DNA from: Amblyomma americanum
Taxonomy: Eukaryota; Arthropoda; Arachnida; Ixodida; Ixodidae
Length of the DNA stretch: 64,000 bases
Reading direction: 5' to 3'
Assembly (NCBI RefSeq): GCF_052857255.1
Contig: NW_027526726.1
Span: 41,862 to 105,861 of the forward strand
The position numbers and the translations under genes were made by a program. Positions 10,990 to 23,760 of the stretch are shown one piece after another (the stretch's first letter is position 1; every line of letters begins with the position of its first letter). Below the pieces are notes generated by a model that was given only the letters and a program-made list of their open reading frames with translations, did no database searches and was not told where the DNA came from.

Positions 10990-13900
10990 TCAAAACTTTT
11001 TTCTCTTATAACTGCGCGAAAAGCATGTATTCGTGCTTAGTTCAACGAAACAAGCTGTTTTAGACCGAAACGAGGTAAATCTGAACACATTGGTTTTACA
11101 AGTGTTCCTCTGATACGCGTCAAAACTTTTTCTCTGATAACTGCGCGAAAAGAATGTATTCTTGCTTAGTTCAACGAAACAAGCTGTTTTAGACCGAAAC
11201 GAGGTAAATCTGGGCACATCTGTTTCACAAGTGTCTCTGTGACACGCGTCAAAACTTTTTGTCTTATAACTGCGCGAAAAGAATGTATTCTTGCTTAATA
11301 CAACGAAACAAGCTGTTTTAGACCGAAACGAGCCAAATCACAACACATCGGTATTACAATTGTTCCACGTAATACTCGTCAAAACTTTTTCGCTAATAAC
11401 TGCGCGAAAAACATGTATTCTTGTTAATACAGCGAAACAAGCTGTTTTAGACCAAAACGAGCTAAATCACAACACATCGGTTTTACAAGTGTTCCTTTGA
11501 TACGCGTCAAAACTTTTTCTCTTATAACTGCGCGAAAAGCATGTATTTTTGCTTAATACAACGAAACAAGCTGTTTTAGACCGAAACGAGCTAAATCACA
11601 ACACATCGGTTTTACTAGTGTTCCTCTGATACGCGTCTAAACTTTTTCTCTTATAACTGCGCGAAAAGCATGTATTCGTGCTTAATACAACGAAACAAGC
11701 TGTTTTACATCAAAACGAGCTAGATCTGAACACCTCGGTTTTACAAGTGTCCCTGTGACACGCGTCAAAACTTTTTATCTTATAACTACGCGAAAAGCAC
11801 GTTTTCTTGCTTAATACAGCGAAACAAGCTGTTTTAGACCAAAACGAGCTAAATCACAACACATCGGTTTTACAAGTCTTCCTCTGATACGCGTCAAAAC
11901 TTTTTTCTCTTATAACTGCGCGAAAAGCATGTATTCGTGCTTAATACAACGAAACAAGTTGTTTTAGACCGAAACGAGCTAAATTTGAACACATCGGTTT
12001 TACAAGTGTCCCTGTGACACGCGTCAAAACTTTTTCTCTTATAACTGCGCGAAAAGAATGTATTCTTGCTTAATACAGCGAAACAAGTTGTTTTAGACCG
12101 AAACGAGCTAAATCACAACACATCGGTTTTACAAGTGTTCCTCTGATACGCGTCAAAACTTTTTCTCTTATAACTGCGCGAAAAGCATGTATTCTTGCTT
12201 AATACAAAGAAACAAGCTGTTTTAGACCGAAACGAGCTAAATCGCAACACATCGGTTTCACAAGTGTCCCTGTGACACGCGTCAAAACTTTTTGTCTTAT
12301 AACTGCGCGAAAAGCATGTATTCTTGCTTACTACAGCGAAACAAGCCGTTTTAGACCGAAACGAGCTAAATCACAACACATCGGTTTTACAAGTGTTCCT
12401 CTGATACGCGTCAAAACTTTTTTTCTTATAACTGCGCGAAAAGCACGTATTCTTGCTTAATACAACGAAACAAGCTGTTTTAAACCGAAACGAGCTAAAT
12501 CACAACACATCGGTTTTACAAGTGTCCCTGTGACACGCGTCAAAACTTTTTCTCTTATAACTGCGCGAAAAGCATGTATTCTTGCTTAATACAGCGAAAC
12601 AAGCTGTTTTAGACCGAAACGAGCTAAATCGCAACACATCGGTTTTACAAGTGTTCCTCTGACACGCGTCAAAACTTTTTTCTCTTATAACTGCGCGAAA
12701 AGCATGTATTCGTGCTTAGTTCAAAGAAACAAGCTGTTTTAGACCGAAACGAGGTAAAACTGAACACATCGGTTTTACAAGTGTCCCTGTGACACGCGTC
12801 AAAACTTTTTCTCTTATAACTGCGCGAAAAGCATGTATTCTTGCTTAATACAGCGAAACAAGCTGTTTTAGACCGAAACGAGCTAAATCACAACACATCG
12901 GTTTTACAAGTGTTCCTCTGATACGCGTCTAAACTTTTTCTCTTATAACTGCGCGAAAAGCATGTATTCGTGCTTAATACAACGAAACAAGCTGTTTTAG
13001 ACCGAAACGAGGTAAATCTGAACACATCGGTTTTACAAGTGTCCCTGTGACACGCGTCAAAACTTTTTCTCTTACAACTGCGCGAAAAGCATGTATTCTT
13101 GCTTATACAACGAAACAAGCTGTTTTAGACCGAAACGAGCTAAATCACAACACATCGGTTTTACAAGTGTTCCTCTGATACGCGTCAAAACTTTTTTCTC
13201 TTATAACTGCGCGAAAAGCATGTATTCGTGCTTAGTCTAACGAAACAAGCTGTTTTAGACCGAAACGTGGTAAATCTGAACACATCGGTTTTACAAGTGT
13301 CCCTGTGACATGCCTTTAAAACTTTTTCTCTTATAACTGCGCGAAAAGCATGTATTCCTGCTTAATACAGCGAAACAAGCTGTTTTAGACCGAAACGAGC
13401 TAAATCTGAACACATCGGTTTTACAAGTGTCCCTGTGACACGCGTCAAAACTTTTTCTCTTATAACTGCGCGAAAAGCATGTATTCTTGCTTAATACAGC
13501 GAAACAAGCTGTTTTAGACCAAAACCAGCTAAATCACAGCACATCGGTTTTACAAGCGTTCCTCTGATACGCGTCAAAACTTTTTCTCTTATAACTGCGC
13601 GAAAAGCATGTATTCTTGCTTAATACAACGAAACAAGCTGTTTTAGACCGAAGCGAGCTCAATCACAACACATCGGTTTTACAAGTGTTTCTCTGATACG
13701 CGTCAAAACTTTTTTCTCATATAACTGCGCGAAAAGCATGTATTCGTGCTTTTGTCAACGAAACAAGCTGTTTTACACCGAAACGAGGTAAATCTGAACA
13801 CATCGGTTTTACAAGTGTTCCTGTGACACGCGTCTAAACTTTTTCTCTTATAACTGCGCGAAAAGCATGTATTCGTGCTTAATACAACGAAACAAGCTGT

Positions 13901-15232
13901 TTTACACCAAAACGAGCTAAATTTGAACACATCGGTTTTACAAGTGTCCCTGTGACACGCGTCAAAACTTTTTCTCTTATAACTGCGCGAAAAGCATGTA
14001 TTCGTGCTTAGTCTAACGAAACAAGCTGTTTTAGACCGAAACGTGGTAAATCTGAACACATCGAGTTTACACGTGTCCCTGTGACACGCGTCAAAACTTT
14101 TTCTCTTATAACTGCGCGAAAAGCACGTATTCTTGCTTAATACAGCGAAACAAGCTGTTTTAGACCGAAACGAGCTAAATCACAACACATCGGTTTTACA
14201 AGTGTTCCTCTGATACGCGTCAAAACTTTTTTTCTCTTATAACTGCGCGAAAAGCATGTATTCGTGCTTAGTCTAACGGAACAAGCTGTTTTAGACCGAA
14301 ACGTGGTAAATCTGAACACATCGGTTTTACAAGTGTCCCTGTGACATGCCTTTAAAACTTTTTCTCTTATAACTGCGCGAAAAGCATGTATTCCTGCTTA
14401 ATACAGCGAAACAAGCTGTTTTAGACCGAAACGAGCTAAATCTGAACACATCGGTTTTACAAGTGTCCCTGTGACACGCGTCAAAACTTTTTCTCTTATA
14501 ACTGCGCGAAAAGCATGTATTCTTGCTTAATACAGCGAAACAAGCTGTTTTAGACCAAAACGAGCTAAATCACAACACATCGGTTTTACAAGTGTTCCTC
14601 TGATACGCGTCAAAACTTTTTCTCTTATAACTGCGCGAAAAGCATGTATTCTTGCTTAATACAACGAAACAAGCTGTTTTAGACCGAAACGAGCTAAATC
14701 ACAACACATCGGTTTTACAAGTGTTTCTCTGATACGCGTCAAAACTTTTTTCTCTTATAACTGCGCGAAAAGCATGTATTCGTGCTTAGTTCAACGAAAC
14801 AAGCTGTTTTAGACCGAAACGAGGTAAATCTGAACACATTGGTTTTACAAGTGTTCCTCTGATACGCGTCAAAACTTTTTCTCTGATAACTGCGCGAAAA
14901 GAATGTATTCTTGCTTAGTTCAACGAAACAAGCTGTTTTAGACCGAAACGAGGTAAATCTGAGCACATCTGTTTCACAAGTGTCCCTGTGACACGCGTCA
15001 AAACTTTTTGTCTTATAATTGCGCGAAAAGAATGTATTCTTGCTTAATACAACGAAACAAGCTGTTTTAGACCGAAACGAGCCAAATCACAACACATCGG
15101 TATTACAATTGTTCCACGTGATACTCGTCAAAACTTTTTCGCTAATAACTGCGCGAAAAGCATGTATTCTTGTTAATACAGCGAAACAAGCTGTTTTAGA
15201 CCAAAACGAGCTAAATCACAACACATCGGTTT
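10990..15232. repeat. Segmental duplication within satellite, 4,782-bp offset, copy B
   Basis: This is the downstream partner of 6,208-10,450. The part from about 12,460 to 15,770 is duplicated again at 17,890-21,200 (offset 5,430 bp; for example 12,888 to 18,318, 13,703 to 19,133 and 14,739 to 20,169). The same segment therefore exists at three or four positions in the left array. Confidence 0.87.
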
Positions 15233-17846
15233 TACAAGTGTTCCTTTGATACGCGTCAAAACTTTTTCTCTTATAACTGCGCGAAAAGCATGTATTTTTG
15301 CTTAATACAACGAAACAAGCTGTTTTAGACCGAAACGAGCTAAATCACAACACATCGGTTTTACTAGTGTTCCTCTGATACGCGTCTAAACTTTTTCTCT
15401 TATAACTGCGCGAAAAGCATGTATTCGTGCTTAATACAACGAAACAAGCTGTTTTACACCAAAACGAGCTAGATCTGAACACCTCGGTTTTACAAGTGTC
15501 CCTGTGACACGCGTCAAAACTTTTTATCTTATAACTACGCGAAAAGCACGTTTTCTTGCTTAATACAGCGAAACAAGCTGTTTTAGACCAAAACGAGCTA
15601 AATCACAACACATCGGTTTTACAAGTCTTCCTCTGATACGCGTCAAAACTTTTTTCTCTTATAACTGCGCGAAAAGCATGTATTCGTGCTTAATACAACG
15701 AAACAAGTTGTTTTAGACCGAAACGAGCTAAATTTGAACACATCGGTTTTACAAGTGTCCCTGTGACACGCGTCAAAACTTTTTCTCTTATAACTGCGCG
15801 AAAAGCATGTATTCTTGCATAATACAACGAAACAAGCTGTTTTAGACCGAAACGAGCTAAATCACAACACATCGGTTTTACAAGTGTTCCTCTGATACGC
15901 GTCAAAACTTTTTTCTCTTATAACTGCGCGAAAAGCATGTATTCGTGCTTAGTCTAACGAAACAAGCTGTTTTAGACCGAAACGTGGTAAATCTGAACAC
16001 ATCGGTTTTACAAGTGTCCCTGTGACATGCCTTTAAAACTTTTTCTCTTATAACTGCGCGAAAAGCATGTATTCCTGCTTAATACAGCGAAACAAGCTGT
16101 TTTAGACCGAAACGAGCTAAATCTGAACACATCGGTTTTACAAGTGTCCCTGTGACACGCGTCAAAACTTTTTCTCTTATAACTGCGCGAAAAGCATGTA
16201 TTCCTGCTTAATACAGCGAAACAAGCTGTTTTAGACCAAAACGAGCTAAATCACAACACATCGGTTTTAGAAGTGTTCCTCTGATACGTTTCTAAACTTT
16301 TTCTCTTATAACTGCGCGAAAAGCATGTATTCGTGCTTAATACAACGAAACAAGCTGTTTTAGACCGAAACAAGGTAAATCACAACACATCGGTTTTACA
16401 AGTGTTCCTCTGATACGCGTCAAAACTTTTTCTCTTATAACTGCGCGAAAAGCATGTATTCTTGCTTAATACAAAGAAACAAGCTGTTTTAGACCGAAAC
16501 GAGCTAAATCGCAACACATCGGTTTTACAAGTGTTCCTCTGATACGCGTCAAAACTTTTTTCTCTTATAACTGCGCGAAAAGCATGTATTCATGCTTAGT
16601 TCAACGAAACAAGCTGTTTTAGACCGAAACGAGGTAAATCTGAGCACATCTGTTTCACAAGTGTCCCTGTGACACGCGTCAAAACTTTTTGTCTTATAAC
16701 TGCGCGAAAAGCATGTATTCTTGCTTACTACAGCGAAACAAGCTGTTTTAGACCGAAACGAGCTAAATCACAACACATCGGTTTTACAAGTGTTCCTCTG
16801 ATACGCGTCAAAACTTTTTTTCTTATAACTGCGCGAAAAGCATGTATTCTTGCTTAATACAACGAAACAAGCTGTTTTAGACCGAAACGAGCTAAATCAC
16901 AACACATCGGTTTTACAAGTGTTCCTCTGATACGCGTCTAAACTTTTTCTCTTATAACTGCGCGAAAAGCATGTATTCGTGCTTAATACAACGAAACAAG
17001 CTGTTTTACACCAAAACGAGCTAGATCTGAACACATCGGTTTTACAAGTGTCCCTGTGACACGCGTCAAAACTTTTTCTCTTATAACTGCGCGAAAAGCA
17101 TGTATTCTTGCTTAATACAGCGAAACAAGCTGTTTTAGACCAAAACGAGCTAAATCACAACACATCGGTTTTACAAGTGTTCCTCTGATACGCGTCAAAA
17201 CTTTTTCTCTTATAACTGCGCGAAAAGCATGTATTCTTGCTTAATACAACGAAACAAGCTGTTTTAGACCGAAACGAGCTAAATCACAACACATCGGTTT
17301 TACAAGTGTTTCTCTGATACGCGTCAAAACTTTTTTCTCTTATAACTGCGCGAAAAGCATGTATTCGTGCTTAGTTCAACGAAACAAGCTGTTTTAGACC
17401 GAAACGAGGTAAATCTGAACACATTGGTTTTACAAGTGTTCCTCTGATACGCGTCAAAACTTTTTCTCTGATAACTGCGCGAAAAGAATGTATTCTTGCT
17501 TAGTTCAACGAAACAAGCTGTTTTAGACCGAAACGAGGTAAATCTGGGCACATCTGTTTCACAAGTGTCTCTGTGACACGCGTCAAAACTTTTTGTCTTA
17601 TAACTGCGCGAAAAGAATGTATTCTTGCTTAATACAACGAAACAAGCTGTTTTAGACCGAAACGAGCCAAATCACAACACATCGGTATTACAATTGTTCC
17701 ACGTAATACTCGTCAAAACTTTTTCGCTAATAACTGCGCGAAAAACATGTATTCTTGTTAATACAGCGAAACAAGCTGTTTTAGACAAAAACGAGCTAAA
17801 TCACAACACATCGGTTTTACAAGTGTTCCTTTGATACGCGTCAAAA
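14477..17846. repeat. Segmental duplication within satellite, 11,116-bp offset, copy B
   Basis: This is the partner of 3,361-6,730. It overlaps the end of the 4,782-bp duplicate, so the duplications are nested and a simple history of one tandem unit copied repeatedly does not fit. Its CATGCCTTT monomer is at 16,024. Confidence 0.8.
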
Positions 17847-17889
17847 CTTTTTCTCTTATAACTGCGCGAAAAGCATGTATTCTTGCTTA

Positions 17890-20800
17890 ATCCAACGAAA
17901 CAAGCTGTTTTAAACCGAAACGAGCTAAATCACAACACATCGGTTTTACAAGTGTCCCTGTGACACGCGTCAAAACTTTTTCTCTTATAACTGCGCGAAA
18001 AGCATGTATTCTTGCTTAATACAGCGAAACAAGCTGTTTTAGACCGAAACGAGCTAAATCGCAACACATCGGTTTTACAAGTGTTCCTCTGACACGCGTC
18101 AAAACTTTTTTCTCTTATAACTGCGCGAAAAGCATGTATTCGTGCTTAGTTCAACGAAACAAGCTGTTTTAGACCGAAACGAGGTAAAACTGAACACATC
18201 GGTTTTACAAGTGTCCCTGTGACACGCGTCAAAACTTTTTCTCTTATAACTGCGCGAAAAGCATGTATTCTTGCTTAATACAGCGAAACAAGCTGTTTTA
18301 GACCGAAACGAGCTAAATCACAACACATCGGTTTTACAAGTGTTCCTCTGATACGCGTCTAAACTTTTTCTCTTATAACTGCGCGAAAAGCATGTATTCG
18401 TGCTTAATACAACGAAACAAGCTGTTTTAGACCGAAACGAGGTAAATCTGAACACATCGGTTTTACAAGTGTCCCTGTGACACGCGTCAAAACTTTTTCT
18501 CTTACAACTGCGCGAAAAGCATGTATTCTTGCTTATACAACGAAACAAGCTGTTTTAGACCGAAACGAGCTAAATCACAACACATCGGTTTTACAAGTGT
18601 TCCTCTGATACGCGTCAAAACTTTTTTCTCTTATAACTGCGCGAAAAGCATGTATTCGTGCTTAGTCTAACGAAACAAGCTGTTTTAGACCGAAACGTGG
18701 TAAATCTGAACACATCGGTTTTACAAGTGTCCCTGTGACATGCCTTTAAAACTTTTTCTCTTATAACTGCGCGAAAAGCATGTTTTCCTGCTTAATACAG
18801 CGAAACAAGCTGTTTTAGACCGAAACGAGCTAAATCTGAACACATCGGTTTTACAAGTGTCCCTGTGACACGCGTCAAAACTTTTTCTCTTATAACTGCG
18901 CGAAAAGCATGTATTCTTGCTTAATACAGCGAAACAAGCTGTTTTAGACCAAAACGAGCTAAATCACAACACATCGGTTTTACAAGCGTTCCTCTGATAC
19001 GCGTCAAAACTTTTTCTCTTATAACTGCGCGAAAAGCATGTATTCTTGCTTAATACAACGAAACAAGCTGTTTTAGACCGAAGCGAGCTCAATCACAACA
19101 CATCGGTTTTACAAGTGTTTCTCTGATACGCGTCAAAACTTTTTTCTCATATAACTGCGCGAAAAGCATGTATTCGTGCTTTTGTCAACGAAACAAGCTG
19201 TTTTACACCGAAACGAGGTAAATCTGAACACATCGGTTTTACAAGTGTTCCTGTGACACGCGTCTAAACTTTTTCTCTTATAACTGCGCGAAAAGCATGT
19301 ATTCGTGCTTAATACAACGAAACAAGCTGTTTTACACCAAAACGAGCTAAATTTGAACACATCGGTTTTACAAGTGTCCCTGTGACACGCGTCAAAACTT
19401 TTTCTCTTATAACTGCGCGAAAAGCATGTATTCGTGCTTAGTCTAACGAAACAAGCTGTTTTAGACCGAAACGTGGTAAATCTGAACACATCGAGTTTAC
19501 ACGTGTCCCTGTGACACGCGTCAAAACTTTTTCTCTTATAACTGCGCGAAAAGCACGTATTCTTGCTTAATACAGCGAAACAAGCTGTTTTAGACCGAAA
19601 CGAGCTAAATCACAACACATCGGTTTTACAAGTGTTCCTCTGATACGCGTCAAAACTTTTTTTCTCTTATAACTGCGCGAAAAGCATGTATTCGTGCTTA
19701 GTCTAACGGAACAAGCTGTTTTAGACCGAAACGTGGTAAATCTGAACACATCGGTTTTACAAGTGTCCCTGTGACATGCCTTTAAAACTTTTTCTCTTAT
19801 AACTGCGCGAAAAGCATGTATTCCTGCTTAATACAGCGAAACAAGCTGTTTTAGACCGAAACGAGCTAAATCTGAACACATCGGTTTTACAAGTGTCCCT
19901 GTGACACGCGTCAAAACTTTTTCTCTTATAACTGCGCGAAAAGCATGTATTCTTGCTTAATACAGCGAAACAAGCTGTTTTAGACCAAAACGAGCTAAAT
20001 CACAACACATCGGTTTTACAAGTGTTCCTCTGATACGCGTCAAAACTTTTTCTCTTATAACTGCGCGAAAAGCATGTATTCTTGCTTAATACAACGAAAC
20101 AAGCTGTTTTAGACCGAAACGAGCTAAATCACAACACATCGGTTTTACAAGTGTTTCTCTGATACGCGTCAAAACTTTTTTCTCTTATAACTGCGCGAAA
20201 AGCATGTATTCGTGCTTAGTTCAACGAAACAAGCTGTTTTAGACCGAAACGAGGTAAATCTGAACACATTGGTTTTACAAGTGTTCCTCTGATACGCGTC
20301 AAAACTTTTTCTCTGATAACTGCGCGAAAAGAATGTATTCTTGCTTAGTTCAACGAAACAAGCTGTTTTAGACCGAAACGAGGTAAATCTGAGCACATCT
20401 GTTTCACAAGTGTCCCTGTGACACGCGTCAAAACTTTTTGTCTTATAACTGCGCGAAAAGAATGTATTCTTGCTTAATACAACGAAACAAGCTGTTTTAG
20501 ACCGAAACGAGCCAAATCACAACACATCGGTATTACAATTGTTCCACGTGATACTCGTCAAAACTTTTTCGCTAATAACTGCGCGAAAAGCATGTATTCT
20601 TGTTAATACAGCGAAACAAGCTGTTTTAGACCAAAACGAGCTAAATCACAACACATCGGTTTTACAAGTGTTCCTTTGATACGCGTCAAAACTTTTTCTC
20701 TTATAACTGCGCGAAAAGCATGTATTTTTGCTTAATACAACGAAACAAGCTGTTTTAGACCGAAACGAGCTAAATCACGACACATCGGTTTTACTAGTGT

Positions 20801-21200
20801 TCCTCTGATACGCGTCTAAACTTTTTCTCTTATAACTGCGCGAAAAGCATGTATTCGTGCTTAATACAACGAAACAAGCTGTTTTACACCAAAACGAGCT
20901 AGATCTGAACACCTCGGTTTTACAAGTGTCCCTGTGACACGCGTCAAAACTTTTTATCTTATAACTACGCGAAAAGCACGTTTTCTTGCTTAATACAGCG
21001 AAACAAGCTGTTTTAGACCAAAACGAGCTAAATCACAACACATCGGTTTTACAAGTCTTCCTCTGATACGCGTCAAAACTTTTTCTCTTATAACTGCGCG
21101 AAAAGCATGTATTCGTGCTTAATACAACGAAACAAGTTGTTTTAGACCGAAACGAGCTAAATTTGAACACATCGGTTTTACAAGTGTCCCTGTGACACGC
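17890..21200. repeat. Segmental duplication within satellite, 5,430-bp offset, copy B
   Basis: Landmarks at 18,318, 18,737, 19,133, 19,567, 19,773 and 20,169 match those at 12,888, 13,307, 13,703, 14,137, 14,343 and 14,739. The first part (to about 20.0 kb) recurs once more from 21,640, an offset of 3,748 bp. Confidence 0.85.
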
Positions 21201-21639
21201 GTCAAAACTTTTTCTCTTATAACTGCGCGAAAAGCATGTATTCTTGCTTAATACAGCGAAACAAGTTGTTTTAGACCGAAACGAGCTAAATCACAACACA
21301 TCGGTTTTACAAGTGTTCCTCTGATACGCGTCAAAACTTTTTCTCTTATAACTGCGCGAAAAGCATGTATTCTTGCTTAATACAAAGAAACAAGCTGTTT
21401 TAGACCGAAACGAGCTAAATCGCAACACATCGGTTTCACAAGTTTCCCTGTGACACGCGTCAAAACTTTTTGTCTTATAACTGCGCGAAAAGCATGTATT
21501 CTTGCTTACTACAGCGAAACAAGCTGTTTTAGACCGAAACGAGCTAAATCACAACACATCGGTTTTACAAGTGTTCCTCTGATACGCGTCAAATCTTTTT
21601 TTCTTATAACTGCGCGAAAAGCATGTATTCTTGCTTAAT

Positions 21640-23760
21640 ACAACGAAACAAGCTGTTTTAAACCGAAACGAGCTAAATCACAACACATCGGTTTTACAAG
21701 TGTCCCTGTGACACGCGTCAAAACTTTTTCTCTTATAACTGCGCGAAAAGCATGTATTCTTGCTTAATACAGCGAAACAAGCTGTTTTAGACCGAAACGA
21801 GCTAAATCGCAACACATCGGTTTTACAAGTGTTCCTCTGACACGCGTCAAAACTTTTTTCTCTTATAACTGCGCGAAAAGCATGTATTCGTGCTTAGTTC
21901 AACGAAACAAGCTGTTTTAGACCGAAACGAGGTAAATCTGAACACATCGGTTTTACAAGTGTCCCTGTGACACGCGTCAAAACTTTTTCTCTTATAACTG
22001 CGCGAAAAGCATGTATTCTTGCTTAATACAGCGAAACAAGCTGTTTTAGACCGAAACGAGCTAAATCACAACACATCGGTTTTACAAGTGTTCCTCTGAT
22101 ACGCGTCTAAACTTTTTCTCTTATAACTGCGCGAAAAGCATGTATTCGTGCTTAATACAACGAAACAAGCTGTTTTAGACCGAAACGAGGTAAATCTGAA
22201 CACATCGGTTTTACAAGTGTCCCTGTGACACGCGTCAAAACTTTTTCTCTTACAACTGCGCGAAAAGCATGTATTCTTGCTTATACAACGAAACAAGCTG
22301 TTTTAGACCGAAACGAGCTAAATCACAACACATCGGTTTTACAAGTGTTCCTCTGATACGCGTCAAAACTTTTTTCTCTTATAACTGCGCGAAAAGCATG
22401 TATTCGTGCTTAGTCTAACGAAACAAGCTGTTTTAGACCGAAACGTGGTAAATCTGAACACATCGGTTTTACAAGTGTCCCTGTGACATGCCTTTAAAAC
22501 TTTTTCTCTTATAACTGCGCGAAAAGCATGTATTCCTGCTTAATACAGCGAAACAAGCTGTTTTAGACCGAAACGAGCTAAATCTGAAAACATCGGTTTT
22601 ACAAGTGTCCCTGTGACACGCGTCAAAACTTTTTCTCTTATAACTGCGCGAAAAGCATGTATTCTTGCTTAATACAGCGAAACAAGCTGTTTTAGACCAA
22701 AACGAGCTAAATCACAACACATCGGTTTTACAAGCGTTCCTCTGATACGCGTCAAAACTTTTTCTCTTATAACTGCGCGAAAAGCATGTATTCTTGCTTA
22801 ATACAACGAAACAAGCTGTTTTAGACCGAAGCGAGCTCAATCACAACACATCGGTTTTACAAGTGTTTCTCTGATACGCGTTAAAACTTTTTTCTCATAT
22901 AACTGCGCGAAAAGCATGTATTCGTGCTTTTGTCAACGAAACAAGCTGTTTTACACCGAAACGAGGTAAATCTGAACACATCGGTTTTACAAGTGTTCCT
23001 GTGACACGCGTCTAAACTTTTTCTCTTATAACTGCGCGAAAAGCATGTATTCGTGCTTAATACAACGAAACAAGCTGTTTTACACCAAAACGAGCTAAAT
23101 TTGAACACATCGGTTTTACAAGTGTCCCTGTGACACGCGTCAAAACTTTTTCTCTTATAACTGCGCGAAAAGCATGTATTCGTGCTTAGTCTAACGAAAC
23201 AAGCTGTTTTAGACCGAAACGTGGTAAATCTGAACACATCGAGTTTACACGTGTCCCTGTGACACGCGTCAAAACTTTTTCTCTTATAACTGCGCGAAAA
23301 GCACGTATTCTTGCTTAATACAGCGAAACAAGCTGTTTTAGACCGAAACGAGCTAAATCACAACACATCGGTTTTACAAGTGTTCCTCTGATACGCGTCA
23401 AAACTTTTTTTTCTCTTATAACTGCGCGAAAAGCATGTATTCGTGCTTAGTCTAACGGAACAAGCTGTTTTAGACCGAAACGTGGTAAATCTGAACACAT
23501 CGGTTTTACAAGTGTCCCTGTGACATGCCTTTAAAACTTTTTCTCTTATAACTGCGCGAAAAGCATGTATTCCTGCTTAATACAGCGAAACAAGCTGTTT
23601 TAAACCGAAACGAGCTAAATCTGAACACATCGGTTTTACAAGTGTCCTGTGACACGCGTCAAAACTTTTTCTCTTATAACTGCGCGAAAAGCATGTATTC
23701 TTGCTTAATACAGCGAAACAAGCTGTTTTAGACCAAAACGAGCTAAATCACAACACATTG
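21640..23760. repeat. Segmental duplication within satellite, 3,748-bp offset
   Basis: Landmarks at 22,066, 22,485, 22,881 and 23,522 match 18,318, 18,737, 19,133 and 19,773, with one extra base gained in a T-tract near 23,405. At about 23,760 the copy jumps directly to the CCACGTG monomer context, skipping monomers present in the older copies. That looks like a deletion between monomers. Confidence 0.82.
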
